Part shown: in pieces, positions 46,681-53,644 of the stretch
How positions within the stretch are numbered: position 1 is the first letter of the stretch
Layout of the letters: the number at the start of each line of letters is the position of its first letter
Assembly (NCBI GenBank): GCA_964632505.1
Contig: CAZWCE010000023.1
Coordinates: 1-53,644 of the forward strand
Source: CAZWCE01 sp964632505
GTDB taxonomy: Bacteria > Planctomycetota > Planctomycetia > Pirellulales > Thermoguttaceae
DNA length: 53,644 bases
Direction: 5' to 3'
Position numbers and translations under genes: made by a program
Notes under the pieces: generated by a model
What the model saw: the letters and a program-made list of their open reading frames with translations, nothing else
Database searches by the model: none
Told to the model about the DNA's origin: nothing

Positions 46681-47227
46681 TGTGTTTCTCCTCTCTTGAG
46701 TCTTCTGAGTCTTCATTTTCCTCGATGCACTCATCTCCCCGGGCGGAAACGCTCGATGGTTCCCGCAGATAGAGACATATGGGGAAATCAGCCTGTTTTT
46801 CAAACGAACCGGTTTTCAACGGGGGAGAGGTCGCTTCGGCGAAACCAGAACTCCCCAAGGCTATGGAACTATAGCCCATTGGGGGAATACGGTCAACGAA
46901 ACCCCCCATTTTTCACCCCCTTCCACACTCGGGCATTCTTGCCCCAAAAATGCGGTTTGAGACTTTCTCAAAGCGAGGCGATCAAGAAAAGCAAAAAGAT
47001 CGCCTACCCGGGTATTGTCATGGGAAGGCGACCTTTTTGTCAAGTAGGAGGATCAGGCAGGATGTATCGATGCGGCTGCATGAGGCCGTTTCCAACAGAG
47101 GGGCTCATGCAGTGGATCGATCGGGGGAGGATGGGTTGCGGACCACGACCGCGGGAGGAGAGAGCAGCCATGGTTCCGCAGGAGGGGGGGGGGAGATCAA
47201 TCGGCCGGAAATATCCCGTGCACAGGT
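46681..47227. other. intergenic, no feature recognised
   Basis: About 550 bases lie between two minus-strand genes. The segment next to the exported-protein gene (46740-46930) should carry its promoter. Frames in the rest are short and unconvincing. Confidence 0.4.
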
Positions 47228-47518
47228 TCAGGAAGTCTCTTCGAGCTTACGTCGGTAGTCGTCGCGTTCGCGTCGCGTGGCTTCCAGGTCGAACATGAGA
47301 TATTTCATATCGAGTCGCAACTGGGAGAGCGCTTCCTGGATGAAGCTGAGGATCCGACGACGGCGTGCGATGTTCTCGACCGCTCGTTCCAAAGCAGGCT
47401 GGAATCGCGCCTTGTATTCCGGAGGAAGCGAGGCGACCAGGTCGGTCAATTCGCTCAGTTCGGCGGGCTGCTTTTCGTCGTGGATGGCTTTGTCGTGGGA
47501 TTTGTGGGGATGAGTCAT
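47228..47518 (-). CDS. small coiled-coil protein (96 aa)
   Basis: ATG at 47518 has GAGGAG immediately upstream (GAGGAGCACAC). The His-rich start MTHPHKSHD is followed by helical, charged sequence (LPPEYKARFQPALERAVENIARRRRILSFIQEAL) and a C-terminal heptad-like helix rich in Arg and Glu. It has no signal peptide. The amphipathic helices suggest a dimerising regulatory or structural protein. I recognise no DNA-binding motif and assign no function. Confidence 0.72.
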   Translation of the reverse strand: MTHPHKSHDKAIHDEKQPAELSELTDLVASLPPEYKARFQPALERAVENIARRRRILSFIQEALSQLRLDMKYLMFDLEATRRERDDYRRKLEETS

Positions 47519-48173
47519 GTGTGCTCCTCTTCGTTGCTCCTCGCGGCGATTGTTTCTGACTGACAGAGACCAAGTTGCATTTGTTGTGCCAGAATGCAAT
47601 TCGAAAGAGCAAAAAGAATGTAAGTTCTGGAATAGTAAGAATTTATAAATCGCCAAAATCCCTTTCGACTTTTTAATTTGCCGACCTCCATGTGGGCAAA
47701 AACGAAACATACGTTCCGAAAAAAAACAGGAAAAAACGTAAGTAATTGTCTAAAAAGGTGTTACGTCGATGTTGCTTCATCTGAAGAAATGTTGTATTTT
47801 GGCCACACCAATTATTACGAACTCCTCCGCGCAAACGGACGAAACAAAAAACAGGCATTTTCCGTGCAATCCGATTAATTCAAACCGAATGACACCATTC
47901 GTCTCGGAATGCCGTGCATCAAACGCCTAGGGGAAAAGCCCCGCCAGCGAAAGCGATGGTGGGCGTCGCTCTCCTAGAACGGGCAAGCAGGCTGGAACCT
48001 ACCGCCTTTCGAAAAACGCCTCTCGGGCAATCTTCAACATGAATTCCAGTATATACAAAAATCCTGAAAAAAGAAACATTTTCTCGGGCATTCGGCAGCT
48101 TCCGGCAAGAAACCTCCAGTTGCTTGATCAAAAAAACAATGCCGCAACCGAGGAAAAGGATCGGGGATTTTTC
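47519..48173. other. AT-rich divergent intergenic region
   Basis: This stretch has many A- and T-runs (for example near 47640-47760) and lies between divergent genes, so it is a likely promoter region for both. The frame of the downstream exported protein extends back to 48039 without a ribosome binding site. No RNA gene was recognised. Confidence 0.4.
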
Positions 48174-51100
48174 GTGTGGGCAAAAAACGGCAAAAAAAGA
48201 AGGAGAACCGGCCTTGGCTTCGGAAGAGTCTGGTCGGCGATGTCGAGCCCGGTGTTCCTGCTCTTCTTCGCCTCCTTTCTATTGGCCCAACCAGGTTGGC
48301 GGGAAGATTTCGAATCGCCCTCGACGACCAGTTGGAAGGTTCTCGTGGCGGGCGGTTCCGAGCAAATCCTCGAACATTCCCGGGTGACGGGGGACTTTCG
48401 GGCCGGCCGACGCAGCGAACATTTGAGGATGACCTTCCTCTCCGACGAGCTCGTGGTGTTGGGCCACCGGATCGGTTTCCCGTATGTGATCGAAGATTTG
48501 CGTATCTCCGCCTTTCTCAAAACGACCCGAGGCGACCTCGTGTTCGCGGCCGAAGTGGTGCTGCCCCATTCGAACAACCCGATGACCGGCCGTCCGCTTT
48601 CCCTGCTGGTGCCGGCCACCGGCGCGATCCCCAAAGGGCAGTGGACCCGCATCACTCTGGAGAACCTGCCGATTCGATTATCTCGTCAGGCCGGAGAGCT
48701 TCAGGAGACGATGGGCATGTCGCTCGAACTGAGCGGGGCGTACATCCGCCGGGTGGTGCTGATCGTTCGCGGAAGCCGCGATCAAGTGGTCGACCTGTGG
48801 ATCGACGATCTGAGCGCGCAAGGGCATGCCGCGGTGTCGGACCAAGATCTGCCGCGCGACGAAAACAACCCGGTTTTCCGTCCCGCGAATTTCGACCGGT
48901 TTGAAAAATCGTCGGGGAAGGATTCCTTTTCGTCGTCTGCCTTCGAAAAACCGGACGGCCCCATTGCTTTCTCGGCGGAGAAGGTCGGGCCGTGGCATCC
49001 CGCCGCATCGTCCGGAGAGAATGCGGCGTCAACGGGACCCGTTTCGAATGTGCCGCGGTTTCCCAGTTCCGCCAGTAAAATCCGGATGGTCGGGCCCATG
49101 CTCACCATCAACAACCGTCGGACGTCGATTCGAGCCATCGAGTACCAGGGAGAACCTCTCGATTTCCTCAAGCGACTCGGTTTCAACGCCGTCTGGCTGC
49201 GAGATCGACCGGACGAGGCACTGCTCTCGGAGGCGCGTCGGGTCGGCATTTGGCTGATCGCTCCCCCACCTTCTCGAGACGCATTGCAGGCGGGATCCGG
49301 TGATTCCGAGGATTGGGCCTCGACCAATATCAGCCCGATCGGTTCTCGGTACGACATCGTGCTGGCCTGGGACTTAGGAAGACATTGCGTCAAGAGCGAC
49401 TTCCCGGAAATCCGCGATTGGGCCGAAGTCGTGCGCACGGCCGATCGAGTCCAGAAGCGTCCCGTTCTCTGCACGGTCGACAGCGGCATCCTTGAATACA
49501 GCCGCCTCGCCGACTTACTGCTGATCGACCGTCAGCCGCTGTTGACCTCGACCGAGCTTTGCGATTACGGTCGCTGGCTGCTGCTCTATCCCCGTTTGGC
49601 TCGTCCGGGAACGCCCATCTGGAGCACGGTCCAGACGGAGCCGGCGAGAGAAACACTCCGTCAGTGGGAGATGATCGCTCCTTCGGCGAGACGAATGGCG
49701 CCGATCTCCTTCGAACAGATGCGCATGCTCGCGCACCTGGCGATCGCCGGCGGGAGTCGTGGATTGATGTTCACCTCCTCCTCGCCACTGACCGCGCAGG
49801 ACTCCCGCACCAAATACCGTGCTGACTCATTGGAGCTGATCAATCTCGAACTGGCGCTGATCCATTCTTGGCTCGCCGGTGGGAAGGTCGAAACGATCGT
49901 CGATGCCCAGGAGTTGCCTATCTCCGCGGCGATCTTGCAGACCGACTATGCTCGACTCTTCCTCCCGCTCTGGTGCGGTCGGCAATCGCAATACTGCGTG
50001 GGGCAGGCCGCGAGAAACAACGTTTCGTTCATTCTGCCGGGGATTCCCGAGACCTACAACGCCTATCTGCTCCTGCCCGGCGGTATGCGGCCGCTCTATC
50101 CCGAGCGGCGCGCCGGAGGGATGTACCTGCAACTCGAGGAAGCCAGCACCAACTCCTTGATTCTCCTGACCCAGGCGGAAACGGTCTACACGGTCATGGC
50201 GAAGCGTGCCCGGAAGGCCGGTGAGAGGGCGGCCACACTCAGCCGTACGTTGGCTTCGATGCGTCTGCAGGCGGTCGAAGATACCCTGGAACGCATCCAG
50301 AAAAAGCGGACCCGCGGAATGCTGCCGGTACTCCAGGGCAATACTCCGTTGCTCGGATTGACCGAACAGCAAACCCTGCTCGCCGGCACCCGGCAAGCAT
50401 TGGGCACATGCGATGCCCTGATCGGTTCGAAAGACTATTCCTCGGCGTATCTCCAGGCGGAACGGGCAACCCGGGCACTGCGCATCACCGAACGGGCGAT
50501 GTGGCAGGATGCCACTCGGGCGGTTCACAGCCCCGTGACCACCCCGGTTTCCGTCAATTTCTCCACGCTCCCTTCCTTCCTGGAAATGTACGGGAAGATC
50601 GCCACCGCCTCGCTCGGAGAAAATCTTCTCCCCGGGGGCGACTGCGAAACGATCGAGGCGTGGGGGGGCGAAAACGGATGGAAGCATTACCAGCATCCGC
50701 TGGAAAAGATCGGCTCGGTGGCGACACTCTCGCAATCGTCGGCCCACCAAGGAGAGCGCGGCATCCGGATGGCCGTGTTCAGCAAGGATACCGAAAATCC
50801 GATCCTCCAACTCGAAACGGCGCCCGTCTGGCTGGCGACTCCGCCGGTCGACGTCGAAGCGGAGAAGATCTACTGTCTTCACGGTTGGATCCACTTGCCG
50901 GAAAAACTGACCGGCTCGATCGACGGACTGATGATCCTCGATTCGATCGGCGGAACCCCCTTGGCGCTGCGATTCACCGAGAAAACCGACGGCTGGCAAG
51001 AGTTCGCCATGTACCGTTACGCCCCTTCCGATGGCCGGCTCGCCCTCACTTTCGCCCTCTCGGGCATGGGCGAAGTGTGGCTCGACGACATCTCGATCCG

Positions 51101-51209
51101 TGAGGTCCGGACCGACGCGATCGCTTCGCAAGCGGCCCCACCCGTTCCGGTCCGCTCGCCGGAAACGCCTTCCTGGCGCCGCCCCTTCGATCAGCTATTC
51201 ACACGGTGA
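48174..51209 (+). CDS. large exported protein of unknown function (about 1011 aa)
   Basis: A GTG at 48174, with GGGGA upstream, gives a signal peptide with a basic n-region (KKRRR), a hydrophobic core (SPVFLLFFASFLLA) and likely cleavage before QPGW. ATG at 48039 (no ribosome binding site) and ATG at 48240 (no positive n-region) are alternatives. The mature protein begins with a beta-rich region (WREDFESPSTTSWKV). A central region follows with alternating strands and helices suggestive of a barrel (IEYQGEPLDFLKRLGFNAVWLRDRP, GIWLIAPPP). A helical segment comes next, then a C-terminal carbohydrate-binding-like beta sandwich (LLPGGDCETIEAWGGENGW ... GEVWLDDISIREV). I infer glycan handling at the cell surface, with low certainty. 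Confidence 0.75.
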   Translation: MWAKNGKKRRRTGLGFGRVWSAMSSPVFLLFFASFLLAQPGWREDFESPSTTSWKVLVAGGSEQILEHSRVTGDFRAGRRSEHLRMTFLSDELVVLGHRIGFPYVIEDLRISAFLKTTRGDLVFAAEVVLPHSNNPMTGRPLSLLVPATGAIPKGQWTRITLENLPIRLSRQAGELQETMGMSLELSGAYIRRVVLIVRGSRDQVVDLWIDDLSAQGHAAVSDQDLPRDENNPVFRPANFDRFEKSSGKDSFSSSAFEKPDGPIAFSAEKVGPWHPAASSGENAASTGPVSNVPRFPSSASKIRMVGPMLTINNRRTSIRAIEYQGEPLDFLKRLGFNAVWLRDRPDEALLSEARRVGIWLIAPPPSRDALQAGSGDSEDWASTNISPIGSRYDIVLAWDLGRHCVKSDFPEIRDWAEVVRTADRVQKRPVLCTVDSGILEYSRLADLLLIDRQPLLTSTELCDYGRWLLLYPRLARPGTPIWSTVQTEPARETLRQWEMIAPSARRMAPISFEQMRMLAHLAIAGGSRGLMFTSSSPLTAQDSRTKYRADSLELINLELALIHSWLAGGKVETIVDAQELPISAAILQTDYARLFLPLWCGRQSQYCVGQAARNNVSFILPGIPETYNAYLLLPGGMRPLYPERRAGGMYLQLEEASTNSLILLTQAETVYTVMAKRARKAGERAATLSRTLASMRLQAVEDTLERIQKKRTRGMLPVLQGNTPLLGLTEQQTLLAGTRQALGTCDALIGSKDYSSAYLQAERATRALRITERAMWQDATRAVHSPVTTPVSVNFSTLPSFLEMYGKIATASLGENLLPGGDCETIEAWGGENGWKHYQHPLEKIGSVATLSQSSAHQGERGIRMAVFSKDTENPILQLETAPVWLATPPVDVEAEKIYCLHGWIHLPEKLTGSIDGLMILDSIGGTPLALRFTEKTDGWQEFAMYRYAPSDGRLALTFALSGMGEVWLDDISIREVRTDAIASQAAPPVPVRSPETPSWRRPFDQLFTR

Positions 51210-51450
51210 ACGCCGTTCGCCATCCGGCTTCCGCGCTTCGCACTCCTTCGATTCCGGGAAGCAAATCCTTCTTCTCCGAAAAACCGGAAAATGGCATTCC
51301 CCCGAACCGCCGTTTTTCATTATAATCCCCTGCCTTGACCGCGCCGCGGGTTCGAACGGCCCGGAAAAGGACGAACCATCGTCGCCGAAATGGGCGTGTC
51401 TGGATTGATTGGAAAAGACTCGCGGATCGAACATCGACCGGGGGGCTCAT

Positions 51451-52197
51451 TTGAGTCGGGTACTTTGCATCGCGAATCAGAAGGGAGGGGTCGGGAAGAC
51501 GACCACCGCGATTTCGCTGGCGGACGGATTGGCGCGCGCCGGCGCTTACACGCTGGTGGTCGACCTGGATCCCCAGTGCAACGCCACCTCGGGGTTGGGA
51601 CATACGCCCACCGAGCGCCACCCGCTCGTCTCGGGACATCCGCTGAGCCGCGCGATCTGCGGGACGGAAGTCGCGGGATTGGAACTGCTCCCGGGAAGCC
51701 GGAGTTTCAAGGACGTCGAGGCGATGACCCGCGACGATCCTCCCCAAGTGCGACGGATGCGGGAACACCTGACCCAGGGCCTGCGGGGATACGACTTCGT
51801 ACTGATCGATTGCCCGCCCTCGCTGGGCCAGTTGACCCAAACCGCCCTGGCCGGCTCGACCGAGGTGTTGATGCCGATCCAGTGCGAGTTTTTCGCGATG
51901 GAAGGTTTGGTCCAAATGATCGAGACGATCCGCTCGGTCATGGAGATGCAGCCGGGACGACTCCAATTCGGCGGTATCGTCCTGACGATGTACGAACACC
52001 AACTCGAATTGACCCACGAAGTCGATCGGGAAGTCCGCGAGTTCTTCGGGGAAATCGTCTTCCAAACGGTCATCCCCCGCGACGTCTCGGTCAGCGAAGC
52101 CCCCAGTCATGGACGCTCCGTCCTCGATTACGCACCTCGGTCGCGTGGTGCCCGGGCTTATGTCGAACTATGCATGGAGGTATTGGAACGTGTCTAA
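51451..52197 (+). CDS. parA: ParA-type partition ATPase
   Basis: The 248-residue protein has the deviant Walker A motif KGGVGKTT (signature Lys11, Lys16), the A' region DLDPQCNATSGLG, Walker B FVLIDCPPSLG and the C-terminal IPRDVSVSEAPSHG stretch of chromosomal ParA/Soj. It drives chromosome segregation with ParB. I chose the TTG at 51451, preceded by GGGGGG, because the protein then starts SRVLCIANQKGG as usual. A TTG 42 bases upstream would add a non-conserved extension. It overlaps parB by 8 bases, so the pair is translationally coupled. Confidence 0.93.
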   Translation: MSRVLCIANQKGGVGKTTTAISLADGLARAGAYTLVVDLDPQCNATSGLGHTPTERHPLVSGHPLSRAICGTEVAGLELLPGSRSFKDVEAMTRDDPPQVRRMREHLTQGLRGYDFVLIDCPPSLGQLTQTALAGSTEVLMPIQCEFFAMEGLVQMIETIRSVMEMQPGRLQFGGIVLTMYEHQLELTHEVDREVREFFGEIVFQTVIPRDVSVSEAPSHGRSVLDYAPRSRGARAYVELCMEVLERV

Positions 52198-53194
52198 TCA
52201 AAAACGGTTGGGACGAGGACTCGAAGCGCTCTTGGGCAAGGTCGCCACCGCGGAGATGCAGGGCGAGGAAACCGCTGGAAATATGCAGACCGCCGGCGCC
52301 ACTCCCGGCGAAGACCACGCCCCCGATGAAATGATGGAACAGATCATGATCGGACCCGGCACGCGGGGGATCGACATCGGGATGATCGACCGCAACCCCT
52401 TCCAGCCGCGAAAAACATTCGATCCGGGAGAACTGAAGGCGCTCAGCGAAAGCCTCCAGCAACACGGGCTGCTTCAGCCGATCGTCGTTCGGCCGGTGGG
52501 AGAACGGTATCAACTCATCGCCGGCGAACGGCGACTCCGAGCGGCGATGAAGGCCGGCTGGAAAGAAGTGCCGGTGCAGGTGGTCCACGTCGACGACCGC
52601 CAGGTGGCCGAACTGGCTTTGACCGAAAACCTCCAACGGAAGGATCTGAACCCGATCGAAAAAGCGATCGCCTTCCAGCAATATCTCGAAGAATACGGCG
52701 GGACCCACGTCGAACTGGCCGGGCGGCTCGACATCGACCGCTCGACCGTCACCAATCTCCTCCGACTGCTGGAACTCCCCGATGAAATACGCCGGGCGGT
52801 GCAAGACGGCAAGATATCGCAGGGACATGCCAGGGCGCTTTTGCCGCTGGGAGAGGCGATCGAGCAGCTCGAATTCTGCGAGCGGATCCTCCAAGAAGGT
52901 TGGAGTGTTCGCCAGACCGAGACGATGGTTCAGGAGATTCTCCATGATGGGGAACCTTCGTCTCCTTCCTGGGGCGTGATCGGCCGCGACGGGCAGCCCA
53001 AAGCCGACAACCGCAGCGAACACCTTGAATCGCTCGAGCAGGAGATCCGTTCGGTCCTGGGAACGAAAGTCAAGCTCACCGCGAATCCCCGCGGAAAAGG
53101 AAAACTGGTCGTCCACTTCAAAAACAATGAAGAATTCGAACGGATCTTCCAAACCCTTTGCCGGCAGGATCTCGTTTCACGCGATGCCGGCTGA
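52190..53194 (+). CDS. parB: ParB-type chromosome partition protein
   Basis: The 334-residue protein has NPFQPRKTFD, the CTP-binding GERRLRA (112-118), ENLQRKDLNPIE (146-157), a helix-turn-helix (HVELAGRLDIDRSTVTNLLR) and a C-terminal dimerisation domain. ParB binds parS sites and spreads as a CTP-dependent clamp. The GTG start at 52190 has GGAGG 9 bases upstream inside the end of parA and gives the typical opening SNQKRLGRGLEALLG. An ATG 81 bases earlier in frame would overlap parA more deeply and lacks this site. No convincing parS lies in the window. Confidence 0.95.
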   Translation: MSNQKRLGRGLEALLGKVATAEMQGEETAGNMQTAGATPGEDHAPDEMMEQIMIGPGTRGIDIGMIDRNPFQPRKTFDPGELKALSESLQQHGLLQPIVVRPVGERYQLIAGERRLRAAMKAGWKEVPVQVVHVDDRQVAELALTENLQRKDLNPIEKAIAFQQYLEEYGGTHVELAGRLDIDRSTVTNLLRLLELPDEIRRAVQDGKISQGHARALLPLGEAIEQLEFCERILQEGWSVRQTETMVQEILHDGEPSSPSWGVIGRDGQPKADNRSEHLESLEQEIRSVLGTKVKLTANPRGKGKLVVHFKNNEEFERIFQTLCRQDLVSRDAG

Positions 53195-53382
53195 CGCGAT
53201 TCCATTCCGAATCCTTCACCGCGGAAATGCAATGAAAAAACCTCGCCGGCCGTTGTCAGATCGCTCGGTTTGCGATAGAATACCGGCGTCGATGGATTCG
53301 TCAACCTATTCGTGATTCTCCGTTTGCCCCGGTCCTTCAGTTTTTCCTTCTTCCCGGGGGCGAGAGCTCTTTCGGAACACAT

Positions 53383-53457
53383 CGGGGCGTGGCGCAGTCT
53401 GGCTAGCGCACCTGCTTTGGGAGCAGGGGGTCGAAGGTTCGAATCCTTTCGCCCCGA
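53383..53457 (+). tRNA. tRNA-Pro (TGG)
   Basis: The cloverleaf has acceptor CGGGGCG/CGCCCCG, D-stem GCGC/GCGC, anticodon stem CCTGC/GCAGG with loop TTTGGGA (anticodon TGG), T-arm GAAGG-TTCGAAT-CCTTT and discriminator A. The CCA end is not encoded. Confidence 0.96.
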
Positions 53458-53461
53458 CTTT

Positions 53462-53491
53462 TCTCATTCTCATGAGTCTCATTCTCATGAG
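53462..53491 (+). repeat. two perfect tandem copies of a 15-bp unit next to tRNA-Pro
   Basis: TCTCATTCTCATGAG occurs at 53462-53476 and 53477-53491. Each unit contains the palindrome CTCATGAG. It begins 5 bases after the tRNA. It is not a terminator because no T-run follows. A replication-slippage repeat or a protein-binding site are both possible. Confidence 0.8.
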
Positions 53492-53644
53492 TCAAGGCCT
53501 TCCCTCTTGCGCCTTGACTTCCGTTCGATCTCCAGATCCAATCGAGTTCCTTCGCCTCTCCCTTTTTGAAATGGACTTTGCCCCACCATGGGGGTGTGGC
53601 TAATATTCGGTTGCGTTTTTTGGCGTCTGTCAGGCGACGGTGAA

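Noticed and set aside
53173..53188. parS-like sequence at the end of parB (GTTTCACGCGA)
   Set aside because: Only about 11 of 16 positions agree with the usual parS palindrome and the right half is not symmetrical.
1..53644. CRISPR arrays, rRNA genes, prophage genes, restriction or other defence systems
   Set aside because: No regularly spaced short repeats, rRNA-like sequence, phage structural motifs or defence-enzyme motifs were found on either strand.

Overview
The window looks like a chromosomal segment of a planctomycete, most likely of the Pirellulales type. The evidence is a giant surface or secreted protein with an N-terminal LEPRxLL-like motif (here LERRELL) followed by CARDB, Big_5, SdrD-B, FG-GAP and RTX-type modules. 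It is supported by a tig-clpP-clpP block, several secreted proteins that match no family I can name, and strongly G/C-biased third codon positions that open very long shadow frames opposite real genes. The lineage is inferred from protein architecture; no rRNA gene is present.

Layout. 1-92: the end of an insertion-sequence-like element running off the left edge. 918-20279: one 6453-residue modular protein. 20461-22578: a TPR/GT41-like glycosyltransferase on the opposite strand. 22902-23073: a 172-bp non-autonomous transposable element (copy A). 23628-28292 (minus strand): a coiled-coil lipoprotein, two ClpP peptidases, trigger factor with its terminator, and tRNA-Gly(GCC). 28599-29731: an FHA-domain protein and an ASCH-domain protein. 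29793-33188 (minus strand): a membrane protein, a conserved hypothetical, RpiB and KDPG aldolase. 33552-35459: glycogen branching enzyme. 35517-43679: a signalling cluster with a CheB-CheR-PAS-histidine kinase fusion, a single-domain response regulator and a divergent REC/degenerate-kinase protein; the second transposable element copy (40920-41091) lies in its intergenic region. 44046-51209: a family 2 glycosyltransferase, two large exported proteins and a small coiled-coil protein. 51451-53194: parA-parB. 53383-53457: tRNA-Pro(TGG).

How the genes fit together. Trigger factor and two ClpP subunits form a co-oriented proteostasis block. The response regulator lies upstream of the CheB/CheR/kinase fusion on the same strand and is its probable partner. 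The REC/pseudo-kinase diverges from them. ParA and ParB overlap by 8 bases and form a partition operon. RpiB, KDPG aldolase and GlgB are housekeeping sugar-metabolism genes that happen to be adjacent.

The most notable non-genic signal is a small transposable element family. Copy B has a perfect 8-bp target duplication and imperfect 23-bp terminal inverted repeats. Copy A is degraded. The left window edge carries the same 37-bp terminus, but the DNA beyond it differs and opens what looks like a transposase reading frame. This suggests that the parent autonomous element lies just outside the window.
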